Counted from the first letter of the stretch, positions 26,430-35,487 are shown. The stretch: DNA of 64,000 nt from CAZFGK01 sp964518635 (GCA_964518635.1 CAZFGK010000017.1:12227-76226); one strand, 5' to 3'. Notes: generated by a model not told the origin, from the sequence alone. Program-made: numbers and translations.

Positions 26430-28570
26430 GCACCTGCCTGAGCGGAATCGGATGAAGAATTCACCTGCGTCACAACCGGTAGTGGAACCACTATTGGTGA
26501 AGGAGTCACCGAGCAATCAAGGCGGCAGATCATGCCATCAGTGATTGTCGTCCCAATTGGAATCGACTGCTGCGCGACTTCGCCGCGACCGAAGACCATC
26601 ACTTCAACTCCCAGTGATGCAAGCAGCGCAGCTGCTTCACGCACGGTGAGAAGCCGAAGATTGGGCATCACTCGTTGCGATGAATGACTCGCAAGAATGA
26701 GTACCCGTTGTCCCTTCGTGAGAAATTCACCGGGCGGGGGGAATTGCCAGGACACCGTCCCCTCGTCGGCGGTGCTGACAAGCTCCACCCCGCGTCGGAT
26801 CGTTTCTGCTTTGGCCTCTCGATATGGCATCCCGATCAACGACGGGATGGTCTGTCGATTTTCTGAACGAGCAAGTAAAGTCCGCGTCTGCAACGGCACG
26901 GTGAACAGATCCGGATTGGTAACATAAAAGCGATCAGCGATTGCACGGAACAATGGAGCAGCAGTCGCGCCAGCTTCACGTTCACGATCGAAAACTTTCA
27001 GCACGACGACCCCTGCGATTTTCGGTCGCTCAAGAGGGAAAAATCCGGCAAAGCATCCAAGATACATACTGTGCGAATAGCGCTTGGTGACGGGGTCAAC
27101 GAGTTGTGGTGTTCCTGTCTTTCCCGCAATCGCGAGATAGTCGGACTTTGCTCGCACGGCGGTACCGTGTTCTACAATAGAGCGAAGGACCTGATGCAAT
27201 TGTGGTGTGATCTTTTCAGAAAAAACTCGCCGAACAACTTTTCGCTCGGCAGTTCGACGTACCGAGCCGTCCTCATTGACATACCCATACACCAACTGCG
27301 GTTTGAGAAGCTCTCCCCCGTTTGCCAGCGCGGCATAGGCGGTCGCAAGTTGAAGTGCATTCACCGCGACGGCATGCCCGATAGAAAGAGTCGCAATCGT
27401 GAAATCATTCCAGCGGTTCGGTTGGACGACATTTCCGCGAACTTCACCGGGAATCCCGAGACGGACTTTCTCCCCAAAGCCCATATCTTTGTAGAACTGA
27501 TAGAGTCGCTCGCCGCCGACTCGTACGCCGACTTTTCCTGCGCCGATGTTTGATGACTTCTCCATCACCTCCAGGAAAGTCATACCATCTTTGGGGTGTG
27601 GATCATTGAGCACACGTCCGTTAATTCTCCATGCCCCATGCTCAAGATTGATCCATTCATCGAGGCGAACGACTCCAGCATCAAGTGCTGCCGCGGCAGT
27701 GAATGCCTTCGCCGATGAACCCGGTTCGAACTGGTCGGCGATAACACGGAGCTTCGTCGGGCGATTCGGATCGGTGTCGGTGGTGTCGTAATGTGCCATC
27801 GCCAGAATCTCACCGGTTTCGACATCAAGGAATATCCCCATCCCGGTCTGAATGCCAAAGCTGTCGACGACATGCTTGAGACTCGACTCCAAAATCTCCT
27901 GCAACTGCCAGTCAATGGTCAATACAACCGACGCCCCGGGAGTTGGCGGAATGAGAGCGGTCTCTTCAAAGCGATAGCTCCGATCAAGACCATCACGAAG
28001 GATGTCCGCCTGTCCGGCTGTTCCGGTCAGGAGAGAATCAAAGGCAAGCTCAAGCCCACTTGCCCCTTTGTTGTCGATATCGGTGAAGCCGACGATCTGC
28101 TTCCCGGCGGTACCAAAGGGATACTGACGTCGTGGTTCACGTCGCAAGACTATGCCTGCTGGTTCAAGCTGTTCGATATCATGGGCGAGTTCATCACTAA
28201 TGTTGCGCTTGATATAGCGAAACTTCCGCTTTGCAATCTTATGCTCCTGAATAGAACTACCCGCAGGAAGCCCATGTAGTGAGTCAAGAAATTGCCCGAC
28301 CAACTGGACATCAGCTTCGGTTCTTGGTTCGGCGCAGAGCGCATATCCGCTGACCGATTTGGCGACAATACGACCACTTCGGTCGAATATCGCACCACGG
28401 TCTGCCGGAATTGGCACTTGACCGGTCGACTGGTCGGCCATCATACGACTGCATCTCTCCCGTTCAACTACCTGCAACTGGACCAGACGTCCGACAAACA
28501 GGACGAAGATCAAGCTCATGATGACAATCAGTCCGGTGAGTCGCTGACGTTCGGTCGAGGTTCGACTCAT
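26423..28570 (-). CDS. ftsI: division-specific class B penicillin-binding protein FtsI with two PASTA domains
   Basis: A 715-residue transpeptidase: N-terminal membrane anchor (about 12-32), dimerisation/pedestal domain, then the penicillin-binding domain with active-site SSAK (in PGSSAKAF), SSN and KTG (AGKTGTPQ). Two PASTA repeats follow (about 575-635 and 640-700). The domain order resembles PBP2x/SpoVD more than E. coli PBP3, which lacks PASTA. It crosslinks septal peptidoglycan with FtsW. Position between ftsL and murE fixes the division role. Confidence 0.95.
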   Translation of the reverse strand: MSRTSTERQRLTGLIVIMSLIFVLFVGRLVQLQVVERERCSRMMADQSTGQVPIPADRGAIFDRSGRIVAKSVSGYALCAEPRTEADVQLVGQFLDSLHGLPAGSSIQEHKIAKRKFRYIKRNISDELAHDIEQLEPAGIVLRREPRRQYPFGTAGKQIVGFTDIDNKGASGLELAFDSLLTGTAGQADILRDGLDRSYRFEETALIPPTPGASVVLTIDWQLQEILESSLKHVVDSFGIQTGMGIFLDVETGEILAMAHYDTTDTDPNRPTKLRVIADQFEPGSSAKAFTAAAALDAGVVRLDEWINLEHGAWRINGRVLNDPHPKDGMTFLEVMEKSSNIGAGKVGVRVGGERLYQFYKDMGFGEKVRLGIPGEVRGNVVQPNRWNDFTIATLSIGHAVAVNALQLATAYAALANGGELLKPQLVYGYVNEDGSVRRTAERKVVRRVFSEKITPQLHQVLRSIVEHGTAVRAKSDYLAIAGKTGTPQLVDPVTKRYSHSMYLGCFAGFFPLERPKIAGVVVLKVFDREREAGATAAPLFRAIADRFYVTNPDLFTVPLQTRTLLARSENRQTIPSLIGMPYREAKAETIRRGVELVSTADEGTVSWQFPPPGEFLTKGQRVLILASHSSQRVMPNLRLLTVREAAALLASLGVEVMVFGRGEVAQQSIPIGTTITDGMICRLDCSVTPSPIVVPLPVVTQVNSSSDSAQAGAW

Positions 28571-29109
28571 TTACCGTTGTCCGTGGGATTCGAAATCGTA
28601 TCGAAAGTCACGCCGATCAGATCACGCGGCTCGGCTAGTGCTTCCGTTGAGGTCGGCAGATAATCGCCGAGACGTTTAAACGCCGCAAACATCTGAGTCA
28701 TCGGCGTTTCGACCGTCGTATCCTGTTCGGTCGATGTCACTACCGTGAACAGACGATCGGCTGCGACCGGATGCATTCCCAGACTATCTTTTGCAAAGGT
28801 CTGGATTCGAGTAGGAGTCGAAAGAGCGACAATTTCTGAAGTCTGTTTCTTGAGTGCGTCGGTGTACCCCTGCTGGGCAGTACGCAAAGTGACGACCTGA
28901 TTGGCAAGTTCGATAGCAAAGACCCGCTGCCAGATGTGCAGACAGATCAGCACGATCACCAGAAGAAGCAGCATGACCGTCGGGAAATGGCGATGGCGTA
29001 CCATCCGAGAACGAAATGAGGGTTTGACCTCCAGCGTCTCGGCATAGCGACGAACCGACCGGCTTCCGCCTGCGTGGCCAGCAGAGTAGTCGAGCCGATG
29101 CTCACTCAT
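28567..29109 (-). CDS. ftsL: cell division protein FtsL
   Basis: A 180-residue bitopic protein: a cytoplasmic tail of about 45 residues, a transmembrane helix (about 47-67, MLLLLVIVLICLHIW) and a periplasmic heptad-like helix (about 70-120) ending in a disordered tail. Sequence identity in this family is low; the call rests on topology and on its place between rsmH and ftsI with 4-nt overlaps on both sides. FtsL with FtsB and FtsQ activates FtsWI. The tail after residue 120 is longer than in E. coli FtsL (121 residues in total). Confidence 0.85.
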   Translation of the reverse strand: MSEHRLDYSAGHAGGSRSVRRYAETLEVKPSFRSRMVRHRHFPTVMLLLLVIVLICLHIWQRVFAIELANQVVTLRTAQQGYTDALKKQTSEIVALSTPTRIQTFAKDSLGMHPVAADRLFTVVTSTEQDTTVETPMTQMFAAFKRLGDYLPTSTEALAEPRDLIGVTFDTISNPTDNGK

Positions 29110-30107
29110 ACTCGCTCCACCACTCGCAGCTTTGCCGAACGAGCGCGGCTGTTCTTTGAATTTTCACTCTCAGAGGGCTCGATTGGTTTCTTGGTAACCA
29201 GACGAATCGAAGGCGGCACTTCGTGCCCGTCACTCCCAAGTGACGCAACACTCATCTTCCGGAAGTACTGTTTCACAATCCGGTCTTCGAGAGAGTGATA
29301 GGTTATCACGGCGAATCGCCCACCGACTGCCAGCAGCTTCACGGCGGCAGGCAAGACTCGTTCGATCTGCTCAAGTTCACGATTGACCGCAATGCGAAGG
29401 GCCTGAAAGAGCCGAGCAAGAGTACGATTTCGCTCCCGATAAGGAATCAACGGTTCAAGAACCGCGACCAGATCGGCAGTGGTCAAAATCGGGCGCAGCC
29501 GACGCTCTTCATCAATGGCACGTGCTAGCCGCCGGGAATGACGCTCTTCTCCGTACTGGTAAAAGATGTCGGCAATCTCTGATGGAGAGGACTGGGCGAG
29601 AATCTGAGCGGCGGTCGGAAGTGACGGATCGGAGTGGTCGAAACGCATATCGAGCGGACCATCCAGACGGAAGGCAAAGCCGCGACCCGCATCATTTAAC
29701 TGACGCGAAGATAATCCGAGATCAAGAAGAATCCCTGCTACCGCTTCCAACCCTGGTTCTCCTGCAAACTCCGCCAGATGCGCGAAGCTGCTATGAATCA
29801 AACGTACTTGTTGTTCTTTTTGCCGTCGTCCTTCCAGTTGCCGCGCCGCAACTGTGAGTGCGTCGGGATCTCGATCAAATCCGATCAGCGTCGATCCTCC
29901 CCCTACTCTCTCTGCGAGGGGAAGCAGATGGCCGCCGAGTCCTACCGTCAGATCAAGAAATGTCCCTGCGCGTCTGCGACTCCCTTCACTTCCTTCCGGC
30001 AAAAGTGACGAGAGTGTCTCCTCAAGGAGAACCGGTTCATGCTCGAGATCCGACGGGAGAAAATCTCCAGTCGAACCTCGCCGATCATGATCCTCCGGAT
30101 GAGACAT
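29106..30107 (-). CDS. rsmH: 16S rRNA (cytosine1402-N4)-methyltransferase
   Basis: A 333-residue methyltransferase with EPVLLEETL, the SAM site FLDLTVGLGGH and FAFRLDGPLDMRFD, and the C-terminal FAVITYHSLEDRIVKQYF. It methylates N4 of C1402 in the ribosomal P site. The start overlaps mraZ by 23 nt. A low-complexity stretch at the N-terminus and a SENSKNSRARSAKLRVVER end are normal for the family. Confidence 0.98.
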   Translation of the reverse strand: MSHPEDHDRRGSTGDFLPSDLEHEPVLLEETLSSLLPEGSEGSRRRAGTFLDLTVGLGGHLLPLAERVGGGSTLIGFDRDPDALTVAARQLEGRRQKEQQVRLIHSSFAHLAEFAGEPGLEAVAGILLDLGLSSRQLNDAGRGFAFRLDGPLDMRFDHSDPSLPTAAQILAQSSPSEIADIFYQYGEERHSRRLARAIDEERRLRPILTTADLVAVLEPLIPYRERNRTLARLFQALRIAVNRELEQIERVLPAAVKLLAVGGRFAVITYHSLEDRIVKQYFRKMSVASLGSDGHEVPPSIRLVTKKPIEPSESENSKNSRARSAKLRVVERV

Positions 30108-30573
30108 GTGGTGGGGCGTTCAACGAGAAGACCTGCTCGGCCGCCTCTTCGTAGCTTCCACTATGCTGCTCCAGGTAAAACTGGTAGCGCACCGGATCCC
30201 ATATCTCGATCCAACGATTAACTCCGATGATCAAAATCTCTTTGCGAAGTTTGGCCTCTTCGATCAGGTAGCTCGGAACAAGAATTCGCCCCGCCTTGTC
30301 AGCGCTGACTAGTGCTGCCGAGGAATAGAAACGACGGCTGAAATAGCGAAAACTCCGCTGCGCCGAGTTCTGGGCTGCGAGTCGCTCCTGAATGGTTTCC
30401 CATTCTGGCTCAGGGTAAAGCCCAAGGCATCCGTCTAAACCCTTGGTAATAATCAGGTTGCCGTCGAGAAGTGGATTGCCGTCGGGGCCATTGATTGAGC
30501 GTAAACGGACAGGCACGTTGAAACGACCCTTGGGATCCAAGGTCGTTTCGAACTGTCCGTAAAACCCAACCAC
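30085..30573 (-). CDS. mraZ: transcriptional regulator MraZ
   Basis: MraZ has two AbrB-like half-sites, seen here as LDPKGRF and ADKAGRIL. The chosen start is the GTG at 30573 (162 residues, VVGFYGQFETTLD...), which has GGAGGA 6 nt upstream; the frame also allows a start 8 codons earlier that would overlap this site. MraZ represses its own dcw operon by binding short direct repeats in front of mraZ, and two candidate repeats lie immediately upstream. Confidence 0.96.
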   Translation of the reverse strand: MVGFYGQFETTLDPKGRFNVPVRLRSINGPDGNPLLDGNLIITKGLDGCLGLYPEPEWETIQERLAAQNSAQRSFRYFSRRFYSSAALVSADKAGRILVPSYLIEEAKLRKEILIIGVNRWIEIWDPVRYQFYLEQHSGSYEEAAEQVFSLNAPPHVSSGGS

Positions 30574-30580
30574 GCTAATT

Positions 30581-30600
30581 CCTCCACTTTCTAACACTTT
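30581..30600 (-). promoter_or_regulatory. tandem MraZ-box-like repeats
   Basis: On the minus strand two 10-nt units AAAGTGTTAG and AAAGTGGAGG follow each other directly, matching the pattern AAAGTG(T/G)NNN described for MraZ operators in Mollicutes. The second unit contains the mraZ ribosome-binding site. A third unit in phase is not evident. Confidence 0.5.
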
Positions 30601-30669
30601 AGACCGAAAACCGACCTAAAATGACACAATCCAAGCCACTTCGTCAATAGCTAATTTCCGCTTTCTGAT

Positions 30670-30716
30670 AAAAAGGTCCGGCTCGTAACTGATTCTCGAT
30701 CAGCGAGAAAGCCGGA
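30670..30716 (-). terminator. terminator-like hairpin in the mraZ leader
   Basis: On the minus strand TCCGGCT ... AGCCGGA (30716-30677) encloses an inner CTGAT/ATCAG stem and is followed by CC and TTTTT (30674-30670). No minus-strand gene lies upstream, so it would act within a leader of the dcw operon if the promoter is further upstream, or end a small transcript. Confidence 0.45.
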
Positions 30717-30933
30717 ATTTGAAATTTACTTTCGGGAAGTGAGTTGCCCTGCTTGGAAGTGTAGTGGAAAGTATTTCTCTTGACCGTTGATTTGACCTGA
30801 CGGCTCCCCATGGCAGGTGAAAACTCCCCATTCATTCTAGTTGACGTGAAAAGGCAAGCCGCCGACCGGCAAGTGCAAACGACGAAGGATCAAGAAGTTC
30901 TGGAAGTCTCACGGAACAGATCCGCATGGCATT

Positions 30934-30953
30934 CCACCTGCACAATCAGGTGG
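30934..30953 (+). promoter_or_regulatory. perfect inverted repeat covering the ribosome-binding site of the C25 protease gene
   Basis: CCACCTG (30934-30940) and CAGGTGG (30947-30953) pair around a 6-nt loop, ending 1 nt before the ATG. The 3' arm contains the only SD-like bases (AGGTGG), so folding would hide them. It could instead be a protein-binding operator. Confidence 0.4.
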
Positions 30954-30954
30954 T

Positions 30955-33141
30955 ATGTACGGATTGAAACGACTCGGAACGTCAGTATTGAGATTAATGC
31001 ATCTGGCGTGCATCGCCATGAGCGTTATTGCATTCGCTCATGCACGTGTCCAGGCAACAACTTTAGATGAAACTCAGATTGCTGCGTTTTTCGCTGATAG
31101 TCTGATTACTATTTCAGTTGAGCATTCCAACTATACGTCTCTTGCGCCACTCTTCAATCTCGTTTCATCAGATACACTCATTGACATTCCAACAGCTGAG
31201 AATGAAACACGTGCCTCACAGATTCGACAATATTGTGGTTTACGTACTGCACAGGTTTCACTTGTCAGCTACACGAATCGCAATGACTCGTTACTATTGA
31301 CTCTCTCTTGCCCCATCTCACTTGTCAATCGGGTCACTGATGCGCTGCGAGTACTTGAGTCAAAGGACATCGTCTCGATCATGCCTCTTGAGCCAACACA
31401 TCCACTACTCTCACCTTCCCCTTCATCGACTCGAAAGCTCCTGCTTATATATGACCACGCGTGGGAAGCAGCGACCAAGCGGTATGCTGCCTATCGACGC
31501 TCGACGGGCTGGGAGACAGAGATACGTGATATCGATGAGATACTGGTGCGTCAGACCGGACGAGATAATGCCGAAAAATTACGGAACGAGTTGATTGGCT
31601 TTTCGCAAGGTGGTGGATCAGCTGTTTTGCTGCTTGGTGATGAACGAACGATCCCGGTTCGCTATCTCAGTCAATTCTCGCGCTCAATCGTCCCATCGAT
31701 CACCGAACTTTTTCCGGGAGATCTGTACTTTGCCGACTGCAACGGAGACTGGAACGCTGATAATGACTCTCTGTGGGGGGAGCCATATGTCGATCTTGCT
31801 GATCTTACTCCAGAGCTTCTCGTCGGGCGACTCCCGATTTCGAATGAAAGTCAACTCGATCATTATTTGAAAAATATGATTCGCTACGAGTTTCCTCCCG
31901 AGCAGGATGATCTGCACTATCGACAATCGGTCCTGTTCTTCTCTTCTGATCAGATGCGAGACGAACAACAAGGGCAGCATAATCAGATCGCGAAAGGGCT
32001 GCCTGCTACATTGTTGGCGGATTCAATTGTTGCAGTTGAAACTCCTTATGGTGGTGATATTTCTCCGAATAATACTCCGGCGAGTGAACTCTCGAATCAG
32101 CTGGAACAAGGGGCCGGCATCGTTTCTGTCCTCGCGCACGGCGACTATCGTGGCTTTGTGGTGCGATCATCCGGCATCAACAATTTCCCGAAGTCGAAAG
32201 CACTTTCCAGCCCGGAAGGGGATCAGACCGGAATGCTGAGTTCTCTTCTTCCGGGTGATCGCCCATCGTTCTGGCATTCTATCGCCTGTGACAACGGCGG
32301 GTATGATCTTGAAGACAAGCAGTCGACAACATCGTTCTCATCAATGGTGCGACATCTTCTGCTCGATTCAGGAAATGCAGTCGGCATGATTGCCTATTCA
32401 CGTTGGGGTTGGGTGAACACGAGCTGGCGTCAACAGAAGGGATTTTTTGATTCTGCGCGTACTCATCCTGATGATGCCGCATCCATTGCAATGTATCGCG
32501 CGCAGATGACAATGCGATCACAACTTGATCAGGTCTATGGTCAAAATTACTACGGCGACCCGACACTGGTAATGAGTCTGGACAAACCACAGTCGCTCGC
32601 TTGCGAGATAACAAGAGCGGGAAGTCTGATTCGTGTGACCGTGCCGGAGAGAATAGCGCAACAGGTTATCGTTTTCCTGAGTGATGAACACGGACTCATC
32701 GCATCACAGACTATCATGGCTGGTTCTGCCCATGAATTCACGAATATCAATGCGACCGATGAATACGTCGTGACAATTCAGTCGAAGGGTTTTGCAGGAA
32801 TGCGGCGGATACTTGCTCCGTCAATTGTGACCGGCATTGATGACGACGAAGGAAACTTGCCGAATGGCTTCCGACTTGATCAGAATTATCCAAATCCGTT
32901 TAATCCAAATACTACGATTTCATTTAGTATTGATCGTAATGGTGAAGTCTCACTCACCATCTACAACACCCTTGGTCAGCAGATTCGCAGATTAGTTGAG
33001 CAACCGCTTGCTGCGGGGGATCATGAAGTAATCTGGAATGGACGGGACGACCATCAGCAGGAAATCGCAAGCGGTTTGTATTACTACCGACTGGAAACAG
33101 CGAATAATCGCCAGACCAGAACGCTTTTGCTTCTCAAGTAA
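30955..33141 (+). CDS. secreted C25 (gingipain-like) cysteine protease with T9SS sorting domain
   Basis: A 728-residue precursor. A signal peptide (about 1-34, cleavage near RVQA) is followed by an N-terminal prodomain, then a C25 peptidase domain (about 160-520) with the catalytic pair visible as His395 (VLAHGDYRG) and Cys445 (SIACDNGGYD), and Asp-rich metal-site-like segments (DCNGDWNADNDS). After an Ig-like segment, the last 85 residues form a type A T9SS sorting domain (FRLDQNYPNPFNPNT ... GLYYYRLET ... LLLLK). It is therefore predicted to be exported by the Sec and type IX systems. The T9SS sortase PorU is also a C25 protein but is much longer; a secreted protease is more likely. It is a single gene convergent with the glycosyltransferase operon (8-nt overlap). 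Confidence 0.88.
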   Translation: MYGLKRLGTSVLRLMHLACIAMSVIAFAHARVQATTLDETQIAAFFADSLITISVEHSNYTSLAPLFNLVSSDTLIDIPTAENETRASQIRQYCGLRTAQVSLVSYTNRNDSLLLTLSCPISLVNRVTDALRVLESKDIVSIMPLEPTHPLLSPSPSSTRKLLLIYDHAWEAATKRYAAYRRSTGWETEIRDIDEILVRQTGRDNAEKLRNELIGFSQGGGSAVLLLGDERTIPVRYLSQFSRSIVPSITELFPGDLYFADCNGDWNADNDSLWGEPYVDLADLTPELLVGRLPISNESQLDHYLKNMIRYEFPPEQDDLHYRQSVLFFSSDQMRDEQQGQHNQIAKGLPATLLADSIVAVETPYGGDISPNNTPASELSNQLEQGAGIVSVLAHGDYRGFVVRSSGINNFPKSKALSSPEGDQTGMLSSLLPGDRPSFWHSIACDNGGYDLEDKQSTTSFSSMVRHLLLDSGNAVGMIAYSRWGWVNTSWRQQKGFFDSARTHPDDAASIAMYRAQMTMRSQLDQVYGQNYYGDPTLVMSLDKPQSLACEITRAGSLIRVTVPERIAQQVIVFLSDEHGLIASQTIMAGSAHEFTNINATDEYVVTIQSKGFAGMRRILAPSIVTGIDDDEGNLPNGFRLDQNYPNPFNPNTTISFSIDRNGEVSLTIYNTLGQQIRRLVEQPLAAGDHEVIWNGRDDHQQEIASGLYYYRLETANNRQTRTLLLLK

Positions 33142-34435
33142 TTCGAGGTTTTTCGATTACTTCGTTGAAGAGCGTGGCAAACTTTGAGGCCATGACTCTG
33201 GACGAAAACTGCTCAGAGTCTCCCCGCCTTTTACTAAACGGCTCCCGTTGATCTTTATGAGCTCCATGTGCCTTGATTAATTCTGATAAGTATCTCGCTC
33301 CAGTCTCCGGATGGTCGACGTCATACCAGGAAACAAACGAGAGACGTTGAACGATATCTCTCAACTCACTCGATGCACCACTTCCGGCGAGAATCGGTCT
33401 TCCGGAACCGAGCATATCGAAGAGTCGTGTTGGCAATAAATGATCTCCGACTCCAGATTCGAATCCAATATAGAAGCAAAGCGTAGCATTGAGAATCCCG
33501 ACACTTTCCGCGCGTGATTTTCGACCGAGACTTTGCAAATGAATATCCAGACCAGCACTGGCGAATGCAGCCGCGCCTGCTTTTTTCAGATCATCTCCCA
33601 CATGAATGACTTCAATCTTCAGGGAAGGAAAACTACGCCTGAATGCCTTCAACATGTTGATCAGCGGCATCCACGAAAGGGGCGTCATGTTTCCAAGTAA
33701 TCCAATCCTGAATGGATCACTCTGAGAAGTCGGGACGTTCCAGCCACTCGCGAATGCAACGTCATATGCATTAGGGATTATCGTGGAAGCTCGTATTGCC
33801 TGAGCTATTCGATGGTTGATTGCGACTCTTGCGGTGGCACGATTCGAGATTGTCCGAATCAGTTCATCCGCCTGGGATCGAAGAGTCTCATCTGAAAATT
33901 GCATTGCAATCGGTTTTGGCCCCCAGTAGTCCCGAAAATCCGCAACCCACGGGAGATTGAATTCATCGTGCAGTTCCTTAGCAATAAGATGCGTCGTAAC
34001 GGGAGGGGATGTAGAAAGGATGAGATCAAACTGATATTGACGCATCAATTCACGTCCGAGTCGAACCGCGTGAGGTTTCCATTGAAACAATGAATCCGGA
34101 AACGGTTCATCTGACTTACCGGTATTCAGAAATGAAAACAGACTCTTCCCTGATTCTGAATTTCGAATCTTCTCTCGCCACGCCGCCAGTGGTAGGACTC
34201 GCGCTGCAGGGTACATCACACGCCTGAGCCAGTAATCATCACTGCGATGAATCCGCGTCGTATCGAGTCCGTCAAGCAGTTCCGGTTCATAGGCGGCATA
34301 AGCAACCGGCTTGACCGTGAGGATATGCGGCTCCCAGCCGAATTCCTGAAGATGCTTGTACAGCTGAAGCGGGCGATTCACTCCGGCAAGTCCCAGGGGC
34401 GGGAAGTAATAGGCAATGATCAGCACTCGTTTCAT
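33134..34435 (-). CDS. family 4-like glycosyltransferase
   Basis: A 433-residue GT-B glycosyltransferase. The N-terminal domain starts VLIIAYYFPPLGLAGVNRP, typical of GT4 enzymes with an N-terminal donor-independent fold, and the C-terminal domain has GLLGNMTPLSW, the VIHVGDD strand and LLPTRLFDMLGSGRPILA in place of the usual EFG-EA loop. No transmembrane segment. Donor and acceptor cannot be told. It is the last gene of the purM-lnt-porZ-like operon and overlaps the upstream glycosyltransferase by 4 nt (ATGA). Confidence 0.85.
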   Translation of the reverse strand: MKRVLIIAYYFPPLGLAGVNRPLQLYKHLQEFGWEPHILTVKPVAYAAYEPELLDGLDTTRIHRSDDYWLRRVMYPAARVLPLAAWREKIRNSESGKSLFSFLNTGKSDEPFPDSLFQWKPHAVRLGRELMRQYQFDLILSTSPPVTTHLIAKELHDEFNLPWVADFRDYWGPKPIAMQFSDETLRSQADELIRTISNRATARVAINHRIAQAIRASTIIPNAYDVAFASGWNVPTSQSDPFRIGLLGNMTPLSWMPLINMLKAFRRSFPSLKIEVIHVGDDLKKAGAAAFASAGLDIHLQSLGRKSRAESVGILNATLCFYIGFESGVGDHLLPTRLFDMLGSGRPILAGSGASSELRDIVQRLSFVSWYDVDHPETGARYLSELIKAHGAHKDQREPFSKRRGDSEQFSSRVMASKFATLFNEVIEKPRIT

Positions 34436-35487
34436 CGGGATGCAATCACCTGCTCAAAAGCACGAATAGTCGTAGCAACATTCTCTTCCCAGATGGCCTG
34501 TATCTTCACCCGCTCCTGATTGCTCACACGAATGGCATTCACATCACGATTCCCCGACATGAACAGGTGAACGGCATCTGCAAATGACTCGCAGTCCCTT
34601 CCCACAAGAACTCCCGCATCCTTTCGCATCCATGACCGTACACCGGGATGATCTTTGACAATCGGGAAAAGCCCAACCGCCATTGCTTCAAGCAATGAGA
34701 CCGGAGATGAATCAGAGGCACTGTTCGAGCAATAGCAGTCATGTTGACGGAGCAACTCCATCAATCGATCTCGACTCAGAAGATCATAGAACGAAATACC
34801 CGGAATGTTTTCTTTTGCAATGAAGGCTTCTATCTCATTCCGCTGCGAGCCAAAGCCGGGAATAGTGAGTGTTACGTTTCCTGATTTCAATTCATTACGC
34901 AAGTCTAGTATCAATTCTTTGATGCCGTAGATCGGCTCTAATCGTCTCGGTGAGATTAATCGCAGTGGAGTAGCTAATTCTTTCTGAACAATCGGCTGTA
35001 GATATTTCGACTCGACCCCCCAGAGAATAACTTCCGTTGTTGCGGATAGGCAGAGTCTCTTTGTTTCTGCGGCCAGATAGTCGGAATCCGCAATCACTAC
35101 ATTCGCGCGTTTGATCGCATATTTCGTTTTCCATCGGTGAATCAACGACTTGTTCGGGACAATCAGGATATCCGACCCCCATGCGTGCATCACGACTGGG
35201 ATATTCTGCGGCACTGCACGTGTTGCAAGAAATCCGTAGCCGGAAACGAAATGAGCATTCACCAGATCATACTTTTGTGCCTTGAGTATCGCTCGTACAT
35301 CTGAAACACCGAAATGATATCGCCATGATTGATTTGCAAATTGTTTCCCGATCGGAATCGCTTCTGATCCTTCGAACTCACATGAGGCAAGATCGACCTC
35401 AATTCCTTTATCCCGCATCCCCTCCACAAATCGCTGCGTATGAAACGAGCGCGCATCGGCAAGAACCAGTACACGAAGCGTGCTCAT
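34432..35487 (-). CDS. glycosyltransferase (GT4 family)
   Basis: A 351-residue GT-B glycosyltransferase starting MSTLRVLVLADARSFHTQRF. It has the GT4 pattern with HAWGSDI in the acceptor domain, LISPRRLEPIYGIKELI and the donor-site segment CYCSNSASDSSPVSLLEAMAVG. The frame extends 20 codons upstream, but the chosen ATG forms an ATGA overlap with the preceding gene. Together with its neighbour it likely builds a surface or lipid-linked glycan. Confidence 0.88.
   Translation of the reverse strand: MSTLRVLVLADARSFHTQRFVEGMRDKGIEVDLASCEFEGSEAIPIGKQFANQSWRYHFGVSDVRAILKAQKYDLVNAHFVSGYGFLATRAVPQNIPVVMHAWGSDILIVPNKSLIHRWKTKYAIKRANVVIADSDYLAAETKRLCLSATTEVILWGVESKYLQPIVQKELATPLRLISPRRLEPIYGIKELILDLRNELKSGNVTLTIPGFGSQRNEIEAFIAKENIPGISFYDLLSRDRLMELLRQHDCYCSNSASDSSPVSLLEAMAVGLFPIVKDHPGVRSWMRKDAGVLVGRDCESFADAVHLFMSGNRDVNAIRVSNQERVKIQAIWEENVATTIRAFEQVIASR

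Larger units (their letters stand above)
30601..30954. other. divergent intergenic region between mraZ and the C25 protease gene
   Basis: About 350 nt without a supported gene. Besides the leader hairpin at 30670-30716 it holds, on the minus strand, a TTGACG (30647-30642) that could be a -35 box, but the -10 17 nt on (TCATTT) is poor. On the plus strand the perfect inverted repeat at 30934-30953 stands directly before the protease start. A 63-codon minus-strand frame crosses the region but has no support. Confidence 0.5.

Noticed and set aside
27071..28279. Long plus-strand frames opposite ftsI
   Set aside because: Antisense shadows of a strongly conserved gene; no domains or signals.
30621..30647. 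mraZ promoter with TTGACG as -35
   Set aside because: The hexamer 17 nt downstream (TCATTT) is a poor -10 and no Bacteroidetes-type TAnnTTTG box is present.
30644..30835. 63-codon minus-strand frame upstream of mraZ
   Set aside because: It runs through the leader hairpin, has no ribosome-binding site and no recognisable family.
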